The translations under genes and the position numbers were made by a program. The notes under the pieces were generated by a model. That model was not told the origin of the DNA, did no database searches, and worked only from the letters and a program-made list of their open reading frames with translations. Shown piece by piece: positions 7,587 through 16,162 of a stretch of DNA of 64,000 nt. The stretch is from Flavobacterium supellecticarium (GTDB lineage Bacteria > Bacteroidota > Bacteroidia > Flavobacteriales > Flavobacteriaceae): NCBI RefSeq assembly GCF_004801375.1, contig NZ_SSNZ01000007.1:62001-126000 (forward strand), in the 5' to 3' direction. Within the stretch, counting starts at the first letter, position 1, and each line of letters begins with the position of its first letter.

Positions 7587-8912
7587 TTAGTTTTGTGCTT
7601 TGTCTTTTGCTGGAGTATAATCTAAAATCAAACGTTGGTTCGGGTTTAAGTATTTCTTCGCCACGTCTCTGATTTCTTCACGCGTAATAGAACGGTAAAT
7701 GTCAATTTCAGTATTGATTAGATTTACATCACCATATAATAAATAGTAAGATGCCAGATTTTCGGCAACCCCTTCCAGATTGGAATTACTGTTTACGTTT
7801 TGGTTTTCATACTGGTTTTGTAATTTTTGGAAATCTTTTTCAGAAATTAATTCCGTTTGTAATTTTTTGATTTCCTCGTCCATTCCTTTAATTAAGTCAG
7901 CAGGAGTGTTTGGGCTTAATGGTAAACCGTAGATAAAATACACACCATAGTCTTCCTGACTGTAGTTGAAAGCTCCGATTTGTAAAGCCATTTTTTTCTC
8001 GTCAACCATTTTTTTGTATAGACGTGAGCTTTTTCCGTCCGATAAGATAGAAGAGATCATATCCAATACTCTTGCGTCACGCGTTTTCATCGATGGCGTT
8101 CTGTAGGCAGTAACGGCCATTGGGATCTGAATGTTCGGATCTTCGTAAGTCGCGTGAATGGTTTGTGTGATGGGAGCCTCTTCGAATTTCTCACGGGTAA
8201 TCGGCGTTCCTTTCTGGATTGGTCCGAAATATTTTTGTACCCATTCTTTCGCCTGAGCCGAATCAAAATCTCCGGCAACAACTAATACTGCATTGTTAGG
8301 AATGTAGAATTTTTTGTTGAAAGCCTGGAATTCCTGTAAAGTAGCTGCATCCAAGTGTTCCATTGAACCGATTGGAGCCCAACGGTATGGGTGTTTGGTA
8401 AAGATGTTCTTTTTAACTTCAGTAAATAAATTACCGTAAGGCTGATTGTCTACACGTAATCTTTTTTCTTCTTTAACAACTTCGTTTTGCGTGTCTACAC
8501 CGATCTGGTTGATAACCGGGTGCATTAATCTTTCGGATTCCATCCATAAAGCCAGTTCCAGATTGTTCGACGGGAAAACTTCGTAGTAATAGGTTCTGTC
8601 GTCCGACGTGTTGGCATTGTTGTTCCCTCCGTTGGCGGTTACGATTTTAAACCATTCGCCACGGGCGATGTTTTTGGTTCCTTCGAATAAAAGGTGTTCA
8701 AAAAAGTGTGCGAATCCCGTTCTGTTTGGGTTTTCGTCTTTGGCACCCACATGGTACATTACCGATGTAACAACTACCGGAGCCGATGGATCCTTGTGTA
8801 AAATCACATGAAGTCCGTTGTCTAAATTGTATTCTTCAAACGCTACTTTCTGCGCTGAAGCTACGCCGCCAAGCATCAGAAGTGAACTCAAAGCCATTAA
8901 AGATTTTTTCAT
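7587..8912 (-). CDS. M16-family zinc peptidase (catalytic subunit)
   Basis: A secreted M16 metallopeptidase of about 441 residues. The zinc motif HFFEHLLFEGT (HxxEH) sits about 65-75 residues in, followed by the downstream Glu region typical of the family (VVKEEKRLR). I take ATG 8912 as the start because it begins a clean signal peptide (MKKSLMALSSLL to VASAQ); an upstream in-frame ATG at 8954 would add 14 poorly fitting residues. The non-catalytic partner follows on the same strand. These pairs degrade peptides in the periplasm or at the surface; the substrate is unknown. Confidence 0.92.
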   Translation of the reverse strand: MKKSLMALSSLLMLGGVASAQKVAFEEYNLDNGLHVILHKDPSAPVVVTSVMYHVGAKDENPNRTGFAHFFEHLLFEGTKNIARGEWFKIVTANGGNNNANTSDDRTYYYEVFPSNNLELALWMESERLMHPVINQIGVDTQNEVVKEEKRLRVDNQPYGNLFTEVKKNIFTKHPYRWAPIGSMEHLDAATLQEFQAFNKKFYIPNNAVLVVAGDFDSAQAKEWVQKYFGPIQKGTPITREKFEEAPITQTIHATYEDPNIQIPMAVTAYRTPSMKTRDARVLDMISSILSDGKSSRLYKKMVDEKKMALQIGAFNYSQEDYGVYFIYGLPLSPNTPADLIKGMDEEIKKLQTELISEKDFQKLQNQYENQNVNSNSNLEGVAENLASYYLLYGDVNLINTEIDIYRSITREEIRDVAKKYLNPNQRLILDYTPAKDKAQN

Positions 8913-9051
8913 AAAAATTAGTAATTTATTTTTGATAACGATATAGGTGTGCAATTTCGGTAAAAAGTTACAGGTAATCGTTTTGTTTTGTGGAAAATAT
9001 GCACCTTTTTTTGATTAATATTTGTGTATGCACCAAAATTACAGGTATATG

Positions 9052-9082
9052 GTTGTTTCATAAAGAATTAGTTGTATATTTG
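9052..9082 (+). promoter_or_regulatory. Promoter of rplU-rpmA
   Basis: GTTG at 9052-9055 and TATATTTG at 9075-9082 are separated by 19 bases, matching the Bacteroidota housekeeping promoter TTTG-N19-TAnnTTTG. Predicted transcription start is near 9088, 25 bases before the rplU ATG. Confidence 0.7.
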
Positions 9083-9113
9083 CACACTTAAAAATTAATC
9101 AAACATTATTGTT

Positions 9114-9476
9114 ATGTACGCAATCGTAGAGATAGCAGGGCAACAATTCAAAGTAAGCAAAGACCAAAAGGTTTATGTTCACCGTTTGGCTTCTGAAGAA
9201 GGAACTAAAGTTACTTTTGACAAAGTTCTTTTATTAGATGACAACGGAAACGTAACTTTAGGCGCCCCAGCTGTAGAAGGTGCTTCAGTAGAAGCACAAG
9301 TGTTAAAACACTTAAAAGGTGATAAAGTAATCGTTTTCAAAAAGAAAAGAAGAAAAGGTTACAAAAAGAAAAACGGTCACAGACAATCTTTAACGCAAAT
9401 CGTAATCAGTGGTATCACTGGAGCGGGAGCTACAAAGAAAAAAGCGACTAAAAAAGCGGAAGCTACAGAAGAATAA
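9114..9476 (+). CDS. rplU: 50S ribosomal protein L21
   Basis: Ribosomal protein bL21, a component of the large subunit that binds 23S rRNA. The first 100 residues carry the family pattern ([47 protein letters not shown]). The 120-residue product has a Lys/Ala/Thr-rich C-terminal extension of about 20 residues ([13 protein letters not shown]) beyond the core. It is transcribed with rpmA from a promoter at 9052-9082. Confidence 0.98.
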   Translation: MYAIVEIAGQQFKVSKDQKVYVHRLASEEGTKVTFDKVLLLDDNGNVTLGAPAVEGASVEAQVLKHLKGDKVIVFKKKRRKGYKKKNGHRQSLTQIVISGITGAGATKKKATKKAEATEE

Positions 9477-9499
9477 TTAACATTAAAAACTAATACGTC

Positions 9500-9760
9500 A
9501 TGGCTCACAAGAAAGGTGTCGGTAGTTCCAAGAATGGTAGAGAATCAGAATCGAAACGTTTAGGTGTTAAGATTTTTGGTGGTCAAGCTGCAATTGCTGG
9601 AAACATTATCGTAAGACAAAGAGGTTCTAAACACAATCCGGGAGAAAACGTTTACATGGGTAAAGATCATACTTTACATGCAAAAGTTGACGGAGTAGTG
9701 AAATTCCAGAAAAAAGGAGATAACAAATCTTTCGTTTCTGTAATTCCATTCGAAGCATAA
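9500..9760 (+). CDS. rpmA: 50S ribosomal protein L27
   Basis: Ribosomal protein bL27, whose N-terminus reaches the peptidyl-transferase centre. The 86-residue product starts [16 protein letters not shown] with no N-terminal pro-sequence of the Firmicutes type, and retains GNIIVRQRG and [14 protein letters not shown]. It is 23 bases after rplU and followed by a strong terminator. Confidence 0.98.
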   Translation: MAHKKGVGSSKNGRESESKRLGVKIFGGQAAIAGNIIVRQRGSKHNPGENVYMGKDHTLHAKVDGVVKFQKKGDNKSFVSVIPFEA

Positions 9761-9790
9761 GAATCTATCTTATCTTACCAGAAAAGATAT

Positions 9791-9822
9791 AAAAGCCCGT
9801 TTCTCTGAAACGGGCTTTTTTT
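9791..9822 (+). terminator. rplU-rpmA terminator
   Basis: Stem AAAAGCCCGTTTC/GAAACGGGCTTTT followed by a T-run lies 30 bases downstream of rpmA. Confidence 0.88.
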
Positions 9823-9835
9823 GTGCTTATTAGTG

Positions 9836-9884
9836 AAACCTGACAGGTTTAACCGCGTGCTGAGATTAAAACCTGTCAGGTTTT
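9836..9884. repeat. Dispersed palindromic repeat, copy A
   Basis: Two inverted copies of AAACCTGACAGGTTT-like sequence (9836-9850 and 9868-9884) are separated by 17 bases. Each half is itself a palindrome with a single central base. Related copies occur at 18372, 24164 and, inside a coding region, at 27779. Confidence 0.75.
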
Positions 9885-9897
9885 ACTATTTAGGTAT

Positions 9898-9926
9898 AAA
9901 AAAAGACCTCAATTTTGAGGTCTTTT
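9898..9926 (-). terminator. ahcY terminator
   Basis: Stem AAAAGACCTCAA/TTGAGGTCTTTT lies 20 bases downstream of the ahcY stop, with a T-run on the minus strand. Confidence 0.85.
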
Positions 9927-9948
9927 CTGTTACAGGATATTTTGGGGA

Positions 9949-11265
9949 TTAATATCTGTAATATTCCGGTTTGAATGGTCCAGAAACTTCAACACCAATA
10001 TAAGCAGCTTGCTCTGTGTTTAATGTTTCCAGTTCAACGCCTAATTTGGCAAGGTGTAAAGCGGCTACTTTTTCATCTAAGTGTTTTGGTAGCATATATA
10101 CCTGATTTTCGTATTTGTCGCTGTGTTTCCATAATTCGATCTGTGCCAGCGTTTGGTTGGTGAACGAGTTACTCATTACAAAGCTTGGGTGTCCTGTTGC
10201 ACAACCTAAGTTTACCAAACGACCTTCTGCCAAAATGATAATGTCTACACCGTTGATTGTGTATTTGTCAACCTGAGGTTTGATTTCGACTTTGGAAGCA
10301 CCGTGGTTTTTGTTTAACCAGGCCATATCGATTTCGTTATCGAAGTGACCAATGTTACAAACGATCGTTTTGTCTTTCATCTTCTCGAAATGTTTTCCGA
10401 TAACGATGTCTTTGTTTCCTGTTGTAGTAATGATGATGTCAGCATTAGCTACTACAGTGTCTAGTTTTTTAACTTCAAAACCGTCCATTGCAGCCTGTAA
10501 AGCGCAGATTGGATCAATTTCAGTAACGGTTACAATAGAACCGGCGCCACGGAAAGAAGCTGCTGTACCTTTTCCAACATCACCATATCCGCAAACAACC
10601 ACTCTTTTACCGGCCAACATTACGTCTGTAGCACGACGGATAGCATCCACAGCACTTTCTTTACAACCGTACTTGTTGTCGAATTTCGATTTGGTAACCG
10701 AGTCGTTTACGTTGATAGCAGGCATTGGTAATGTTCCGTTTTTCATTCTTTCGTACAAACGGTGTACACCTGTTGTAGTCTCTTCTGATAATCCTTTAAT
10801 GCCAGGGATTAATTCCGGATAACGGTCGATAACCATATTGGTTAAATCACCACCGTCATCTAAGATCATGTTTAACGGTTGTCTGTCTTCTCCAAAGAAT
10901 AAAGTCTGTTCAATACACCAGTCAAATTCTTCCTCGTTAAGACCTTTCCATGCATAAACCTGTACGCCTGTTGCAGCAATTGCAGCAGCAGCCTGATCCT
11001 GAGTAGAGAAAATATTACAAGAACTCCAGGTAACTTCAGCTCCTAAAGCAATTAAAGTTTCAATTAAAACCGCAGTCTGGATCGTCATGTGAAGACATCC
11101 TGCAATTCGGGCACCTTTAAGAGGCTGCTCGTCTTTATATTCTGCACGAAGTGCCATTAATCCCGGCATTTCCGCTTCTGCTAATTCGATCTCTTTTCTT
11201 CCCCAGGCAGCCAGAGAAATATCTTTTACTTTGTAAGCCACGAAAGGCAATGTTTTTGTGCTCAT
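9949..11265 (-). CDS. ahcY: Adenosylhomocysteinase (SAH hydrolase)
   Basis: AhcY hydrolyses S-adenosylhomocysteine to adenosine and homocysteine in the activated methyl cycle, using tightly bound NAD. The 438-residue protein shows the substrate domain ([33 protein letters not shown]), the NAD-binding Rossmann motif ([21 protein letters not shown], shown here in part) and the C-terminal [20 protein letters not shown] and FKPEYYRY end. Length is typical. A TAAATTTG promoter box and a terminator define a single-gene unit. The many radical SAM and methyltransferase genes further on would use this recycling step. Confidence 0.98.
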   Translation of the reverse strand: MSTKTLPFVAYKVKDISLAAWGRKEIELAEAEMPGLMALRAEYKDEQPLKGARIAGCLHMTIQTAVLIETLIALGAEVTWSSCNIFSTQDQAAAAIAATGVQVYAWKGLNEEEFDWCIEQTLFFGEDRQPLNMILDDGGDLTNMVIDRYPELIPGIKGLSEETTTGVHRLYERMKNGTLPMPAINVNDSVTKSKFDNKYGCKESAVDAIRRATDVMLAGKRVVVCGYGDVGKGTAASFRGAGSIVTVTEIDPICALQAAMDGFEVKKLDTVVANADIIITTTGNKDIVIGKHFEKMKDKTIVCNIGHFDNEIDMAWLNKNHGASKVEIKPQVDKYTINGVDIIILAEGRLVNLGCATGHPSFVMSNSFTNQTLAQIELWKHSDKYENQVYMLPKHLDEKVAALHLAKLGVELETLNTEQAAYIGVEVSGPFKPEYYRY

Positions 11266-11300
11266 CTGCTTTATTATTTGTATTTACAAAAAATTTAGTG

Positions 11301-11308
11301 CAAATTTA
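11301..11308 (-). promoter_or_regulatory. -7 element of ahcY
   Basis: Minus-strand TAAATTTG matches TAnnTTTG and predicts a leader of about 30 bases before ahcY. No clear -33 element at 19-base spacing. Confidence 0.45.
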
Positions 11309-11428
11309 CGGAATTAGTTTTTAAAATTGGAAGGATAACCGGATATTTCGTGTTTGCCGGTAAAGCTAACGTTTTCGTTATCAGAAAAATAAAAATATAC
11401 TACTTCAATATATAAATCATCCGCGCTA

Positions 11429-12070
11429 ATGCCGCTGTATAAAACGATAAAAATAGATCCTGATACCAAGGTCTTGGTTTGGAAAATCACAGAATCACTG
11501 GACGAACTATTCCGTGATAAACCGTTAAAGGACTCGAGCCGCGTACGCGTTAACGGGATGAAGTCCGAACAGCATCAAAGAGGATTTCTAAGTGTACGAA
11601 ATCTGTTCGCCGAGCTCGGTTATACCGATTTGGATTTGTATTACGATGCTTTTGGAAAGCCACATCTTAGCGACGGAAAAAATATCTCCATTACGCATTC
11701 GTATGAATTTTCTGCGATTATTGTCGGAAAAAATAATGTCGGTATCGACATGGAACTGCGACGGGAGAAAATCAGTAAAATCGCCGATAAATTTATCGAT
11801 CCCGAATTTGCTTTTCTCGATAAATCCGAACCCGATTATATCCGGAAGTTAACCGTTATTTGGGGCGCGAAAGAAGCAAAATATAAAATGTGTAATTCCC
11901 GAAGCCTGAGTTTTAAAGACAATATGACGGTACATCCGTTTGTAATGGACGATAAAAAAGGAACGGCAACGGTTACAAAGGATAATTTTCGAAAAGATTT
12001 TGAATTTTATTTTGATGAAATCGAAGACTTTACATTGGTATATGCCCTCGAACAAAATGCATGCAGATGA
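11429..12070 (+). CDS. 4'-phosphopantetheinyl transferase (Sfp/AcpS superfamily)
   Basis: Transfers phosphopantetheine from CoA to carrier proteins. The 213-residue protein has the two diagnostic motifs: NNVGIDMELRR (about 103-113, Mg-binding Asp and Glu) and WGAKEAKYK (about 147-155, W-x2-KEA-x3-K). An upstream FGKPHL and ITHSY match the family's P-loop-like and His motifs. Length is near Sfp. It overlaps the next gene by 10 bases. The carrier target is not shown by context. Confidence 0.9.
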   Translation: MPLYKTIKIDPDTKVLVWKITESLDELFRDKPLKDSSRVRVNGMKSEQHQRGFLSVRNLFAELGYTDLDLYYDAFGKPHLSDGKNISITHSYEFSAIIVGKNNVGIDMELRREKISKIADKFIDPEFAFLDKSEPDYIRKLTVIWGAKEAKYKMCNSRSLSFKDNMTVHPFVMDDKKGTATVTKDNFRKDFEFYFDEIEDFTLVYALEQNACR

Positions 12071-12789
12071 TGGGGGAAATTTACAAACAAATTATAACAG
12101 CACAACAACAGGGAAAACGACTGCTGGCTATTTTGCTTGATCCGGATAAAGTAGATGGTGAGCAACTGGATGTCCTGATCGATAAAATCGGTCAATCGGG
12201 TGCAACCCATATTTTAATTGGGGGTAGTCTGCTGTTTGTCGATCAACAGGATGCAATTATTACGGCTCTAAAAGCAAAACTGACGTTACCAATTTTGCTT
12301 TTTCCTGGCAATGCGGCTCATATTAACAATCGTGCCGACGGAATTCTGTTTTTGTCGCTTATTTCCGGAAGAAACCCGGAATATCTTATCGGGCAACATG
12401 TTCAGGCGGCTCCCAGATTAAAGCAATCCCAACTGGAAGTAATCTCAACCGGCTATATACTTGTCGAAAGCGGAAAGCAGACAACGGTTTCCTATATTAG
12501 CGGAACCACGCCGGTGCCAAATGATAAACCGGAAATCGCAGTGGCAACAGCGCTTGCGGGAGAAATGATCGGTCATAAAATGATATACCTGGAAGCGGGT
12601 AGCGGGGCGCAAATGCCTGTTCCGTTGGAAACAGTGCGTAAGGTTGCCGAATATATAACGATTCCGCTTATTGTTGGTGGTGGAATTCGGACGAAAGCAC
12701 ATATGGAACAGGTCTATCAGGCCGGAGCGACCATGGTCGTGATCGGAACGGCTTTCGAAAAGGATAACGACTTTTTTTTAGATTTGTAG
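12061..12789 (+). CDS. Geranylgeranylglyceryl/heptaprenylglyceryl phosphate synthase (PcrB/GGGPS)
   Basis: Forms an ether bond between a polyprenyl diphosphate and sn-glycerol-1-phosphate. The 242-residue TIM-barrel protein has LLAILLDPDKVD (about 21-32), HILIGGSLL, a YLEAGSGAQMPVP phosphate-loop segment (about 180-192) and IPLIVGGGIRTK (about 202-213), all family hallmarks. Members in Bacteroidota belong to the GGGPS group II related to archaeal enzymes and have been shown to make GGGP in Flavobacterium; prenyl chain length here is not determinable. Start ATG 12061 overlaps the PPTase end; ATGs just downstream are possible. Confidence 0.93.
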   Translation: MQMMGEIYKQIITAQQQGKRLLAILLDPDKVDGEQLDVLIDKIGQSGATHILIGGSLLFVDQQDAIITALKAKLTLPILLFPGNAAHINNRADGILFLSLISGRNPEYLIGQHVQAAPRLKQSQLEVISTGYILVESGKQTTVSYISGTTPVPNDKPEIAVATALAGEMIGHKMIYLEAGSGAQMPVPLETVRKVAEYITIPLIVGGGIRTKAHMEQVYQAGATMVVIGTAFEKDNDFFLDL

Positions 12790-12792
12790 ATC

Positions 12793-13416
12793 ATGGTGGA
12801 TTTCTTTTTAAATGCCTATAAGAATGCATCAACGTTGCAGGTTGTACTGGAGTTTATAGCCTTTGTGTTTGGTATTGCCAGTGTTTGGTATGCTAAAAAA
12901 GAAAATATATGGGTGTATCCAACCGGACTTATTGCGACGACAATCACGGTTTACTTGCTTTTTCAGGCGGGTTATCTCGGAGACATGATGATTAACCTGT
13001 ACTTCTCGATTATGAGCGTTTATGGTTGGTATAATTGGGCCCGAAAAAGAACAAATGTTGATTCTTTATCGATATCCCGGACAACATTAAAAGAAAAAAT
13101 TATCGGAGTATTCTTGTTTTTAATGACAATTATTATAATTTTCGCAATCTATAAGGTGTTTGATTACCAAATCAAACACGAAAATTATGTTGATATATTG
13201 ACGTCGGGGCTGTTTTTTACCGGTATGTGGTATATGGCCAATAAAAAAATCGAAAACTGGACGCTTTGGATAATCGGCGACATTATCGCGGTACCGCTTT
13301 ATGCATATAGAGGGTTGGGGATGTTGTCGTTACAGTATTTAATATTTACACTATTGGCAATTTCGGCCTATTTAGAATGGAGAAAGATCTTAAACAACGA
13401 TACTCAAAAGTTATAA
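12793..13416 (+). CDS. PnuC-family vitamin transporter (nicotinamide riboside or thiamine)
   Basis: A 207-residue inner-membrane protein with about seven hydrophobic segments and the PnuC pattern (AKKENIWVYPTGLIAT, YGWYNWARK, GLFFTGMWYMANKKIENW, WIIGDIIAVPLYAYRG). PnuC proteins move unphosphorylated vitamins by facilitated diffusion and rely on a kinase for trapping. The next gene starts with a NadR-type nucleoside kinase domain and overlaps by 40 bases, favouring nicotinamide riboside. A TPP-riboswitch TonB receptor 2.7 kb downstream would instead suit the thiamine branch (PnuT). Both are open. Confidence 0.88.
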   Translation: MVDFFLNAYKNASTLQVVLEFIAFVFGIASVWYAKKENIWVYPTGLIATTITVYLLFQAGYLGDMMINLYFSIMSVYGWYNWARKRTNVDSLSISRTTLKEKIIGVFLFLMTIIIIFAIYKVFDYQIKHENYVDILTSGLFFTGMWYMANKKIENWTLWIIGDIIAVPLYAYRGLGMLSLQYLIFTLLAISAYLEWRKILNNDTQKL

Positions 13417-15464
13417 AAGTAACCATGTACGGCCCTGAAAGTACAGGGAAAACGACATTGTCGAAACAGTTGGCAGAACATTTTAAAACCATCTGGATAC
13501 CCGAATATGCGCGAAATTATCTACAGCAAAAGTGGGAAGAACAACAGGCAATTTGCGATGAAAATGATATGCTTCCTATTGCTATTGGTCAGATGAAACT
13601 TGAAAATGAAGCGGTGCAGATCGCCAGTAAGTTATTGTTTTGTGATACCAATCTGATGGTAACCAAAGTGTTTTCGGAAATCTATTATGGATTTTGTGAT
13701 GAATTACTGAACGATGCTGCACGCGAACATAATTACGATTTATTTTTCCTGACCGATGTCGATGTGCCCTGGGAAAAAGATGATCTAAGAGATCGGCCGG
13801 AAAAGCGGGAGGAAACCTTTCGGATTTTTGAAAATGCCTTAATCGAAAATAATAAACCCTATATAGTTCTTTCGGGGAATAAACAGCAACGTTTTGAAAC
13901 TGCGGTAAAAGCAGTGGAAATGTTGCTCAAAACTAAAAGTTTGGGTTTTACATCAGCCGATTTTTTGCAAATGTGGCATAGAGGAACGAATATCGATGCC
14001 ATCGAAAGACAGTTGAAGTTTTTTAATGAAGGAATTGCGAAAATCAACCTCCATAAAATTGCTACTGTAGGCGATGGAATCCGACTCTTTGATAAAGAGC
14101 AGGAGCAGGAACTGGTAGGTTATTTTGAAGCGCATCAAAAAATGTTTTCGATAGAAAAGTTGGTTCCGGCGTCGGGTGCTGCCAGCAGAATGTTTAAATT
14201 TCTTGTTGATTTTCTGAATGAATTTAAATTACACGATGAAACAATCAATGCCTATGTAAATAGAAAAAAAGCATCGGAATTATCGGTGTTTCTGGTTGGA
14301 ATAGAAAAATTTCCGTTCTATGCCGATGTGCTCCAGGAAACAAAATCGGAATATAAAGATTTTGATAATTTCTCGCAGGATGAAAAATATTACCGCTTTA
14401 TCGAAACAATGCTGTCACCGGCAAAATTCGATTTTCTGAATAAGCCGAAAGGGATATTGCCATTCCATCAGGAAAAAGAAGCGATTACAACGCCAATTTT
14501 TAAACACCTCAAAGAAGCGCAGGTATATACCAATGTGGATGGAAATCATCATATTCATTTTACGGTTTCGGAAGAACATTTGGAAAGTTTTTCAGAAGTG
14601 GTTCTGAATAGTGAAAATACGGTCAATGTTAGCTATTCTTTTCAGGATAAAGCAACCGATACATTAGCGGTTAGTGTTGATAATGAGCCATTTCGACTGG
14701 AAGATGGTTCGCTTTTTTTCCGACCGGGCGGACATGGTGCGTTGATTCAGAATCTAAACCGACTGAAGAGCGATATCGTTTTTGTTAAAAATATTGATAA
14801 TGTTTGTTTTAATCATTTTGATGGAATTGTTTGGTATAAAAAGCTACTGGGTGGATTGTTAATGCGACTTCAGAAGCAAATTTTTGATAGCCTGAAAATG
14901 TTGGAAACGACAACCGATCCTGCGGTAATTCAGGAAATAATCGCTTTTACAACAGGAGAGCTTAATATCGTATTGCCGCGTAATTTTTCAAAATATACAT
15001 TTGAAAACCAGAAGAATCAATTGTTTCAGCTTTTAAACCGACCGATACGCGTGTGTGGTATGGTGAAAAATGAAGGAGAACCGGGTGGCGGACCGTTTTG
15101 GGTTACTGGTGAAGAAGGGATGCATTCGTTGCAAATTGTAGAATCGTCACAAATAGACCTGCAAAATAAAAAACAGGCATTGATTCTGAGTGAGTCGACG
15201 CATTTTAATCCGGTCGATTTGGTTTGTGGCTTAAAAGATTATAAAGGAGAAAAGTTCAATCTGGAAAATTATGTCGATCACAATACCGGGTTTATTGTTA
15301 ATAAAACCAAAGGATGTAAAGATATTAAAGCCTATGAATTACCAGGCTTGTGGAACGGTTCTATGGCCAACTGGATTACGGTTTTTGTCGAAGTGCCGCT
15401 TCTGACGTTTAATCCGGTGAAAACTGTAAACGACTTATTAAAACCGGCACATCAGCCACGATAA
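13377..15464 (+). CDS. Fusion of NadR-like P-loop kinase and DUF4301 domain
   Basis: The 695-residue protein starts with an AAA_28/NadR-like ribosylnicotinamide kinase domain (residues about 13-185): Walker A GPESTGKTTLSKQL (20-33), IPEYARNYL, FCDTNLMVTKVF and LTDVDVPWEKDDLRDRP, the nucleoside-kinase lid pattern. From about residue 190 it continues into a DUF4301 domain (FLQMWHRGTNIDAIERQL, VPASGAASRMFKFL, FRPGGHGALIQNLN, GEPGGGPFW), of unknown function but reminiscent of nucleotidyl-transfer folds by its GGHGAL and GAASRM motifs. Start ATG 13377 lies inside pnuC; ATG 13425 is an alternative. One continuous frame without stops supports a true fusion. Confidence 0.85.
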   Translation: MEKDLKQRYSKVIKVTMYGPESTGKTTLSKQLAEHFKTIWIPEYARNYLQQKWEEQQAICDENDMLPIAIGQMKLENEAVQIASKLLFCDTNLMVTKVFSEIYYGFCDELLNDAAREHNYDLFFLTDVDVPWEKDDLRDRPEKREETFRIFENALIENNKPYIVLSGNKQQRFETAVKAVEMLLKTKSLGFTSADFLQMWHRGTNIDAIERQLKFFNEGIAKINLHKIATVGDGIRLFDKEQEQELVGYFEAHQKMFSIEKLVPASGAASRMFKFLVDFLNEFKLHDETINAYVNRKKASELSVFLVGIEKFPFYADVLQETKSEYKDFDNFSQDEKYYRFIETMLSPAKFDFLNKPKGILPFHQEKEAITTPIFKHLKEAQVYTNVDGNHHIHFTVSEEHLESFSEVVLNSENTVNVSYSFQDKATDTLAVSVDNEPFRLEDGSLFFRPGGHGALIQNLNRLKSDIVFVKNIDNVCFNHFDGIVWYKKLLGGLLMRLQKQIFDSLKMLETTTDPAVIQEIIAFTTGELNIVLPRNFSKYTFENQKNQLFQLLNRPIRVCGMVKNEGEPGGGPFWVTGEEGMHSLQIVESSQIDLQNKKQALILSESTHFNPVDLVCGLKDYKGEKFNLENYVDHNTGFIVNKTKGCKDIKAYELPGLWNGSMANWITVFVEVPLLTFNPVKTVNDLLKPAHQPR

Positions 15465-15465
15465 T

Positions 15466-15870
15466 ATGCAAAAAGAAATACTATTTGCGGAATTGCGCTA
15501 TAAAGCGGTAAGAAGTAGTGGCGCGGGTGGTCAGCATGTGAATAAAGTGGCGACTAAAATTCAATTGGTTTTTGATGTGGCGGATTCTATGGCATTTACC
15601 GATGATGAAAAAACACGCTTAATGGCAAAACTTGAAAGCCGACTAACTAAAGAAGGTGTTTTGCTGCTTAGTTGTGGAGAAAGTAGAAGTCAGCTTAAAA
15701 ATAAAGAAATCGTAACAACGCGTTTTCTTTCGCTGATACAGCAAGCCATGCAGGTCGAAAAAGAACGAAAGGCAACCCGTATTCCGCATGCGGCGGTTAA
15801 AAAACGAATTCAAAACAAACGATTTCAGGCGCAAAAAAAGGAATCGCGCCGGAAACCTGGAATGGAATAA
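15466..15870 (+). CDS. arfB: Peptidyl-tRNA hydrolase ArfB (ribosome rescue)
   Basis: The 134-residue protein has the release-factor core with the catalytic GGQ motif (SSGAGGQHVNKVATKIQL within residues about 17-34) and a basic C-terminal tail (KRIQNKRFQAQKKESRRK) used to enter the empty mRNA channel. It releases nascent chains from stalled ribosomes. Size and lack of a codon-recognition domain separate it from RF1/RF2. Starts 1 base after the DUF4301 stop, so probably coupled in the same operon. Confidence 0.9.
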   Translation: MQKEILFAELRYKAVRSSGAGGQHVNKVATKIQLVFDVADSMAFTDDEKTRLMAKLESRLTKEGVLLLSCGESRSQLKNKEIVTTRFLSLIQQAMQVEKERKATRIPHAAVKKRIQNKRFQAQKKESRRKPGME

Positions 15871-15932
15871 ATTAGGAATTGTGTAATCGTAATAGGGAAA
15901 AAACGTTCTTTTTTGAGTTTTTTCTATTCGGA

Positions 15933-15965
15933 TTTGATTTTGTGCGGTTTCTTTTTATAATTTTG
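15933..15965 (+). promoter_or_regulatory. Promoter of TPP-regulated TonB receptor
   Basis: TTTG at 15933-15936 and TAATTTTG at 15958-15965 (spacing 21) form a Bacteroidota-like promoter. The predicted start falls directly at the first helix of the TPP aptamer. Confidence 0.5.
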
Positions 15966-15968
15966 TCC

Positions 15969-16070
15969 TGTCTCAAAGGGGTGCTTATATCCGGATTCAA
16001 AACCGGACAATCGAGCTGAGATCATACCCAATGAACCTGGAACAGGTAATGCTGTTTAGGGAATAAGACA
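15969..16070 (+). ncRNA. TPP riboswitch (THI element) upstream of TonB receptor
   Basis: The aptamer is recognised from AAAGGGGTGC (P2/J region), a P3 hairpin TCCGG/CCGGA, the conserved CTGAGAT followed by ACCC, and TGAACCTGGAACAGGTAATGC. P1 can pair TGTCT (15969-15973) with AGACA (16066-16070). It lies 92 bases before the receptor ATG. The downstream segment GACACA... TGTGTC (16067-16098) can form a hairpin that reuses the P1 3' strand, which offers a switching helix. TPP binding is expected to repress. Confidence 0.93.
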
Positions 16071-16162
16071 CAATCGATGCCGTAAGGTATTCGTGTGTCG
16101 TGGAAACATCATTTTTTATTAATCAAAGAATAATTACCCCTTTTATTCGTAACATTTTACGA

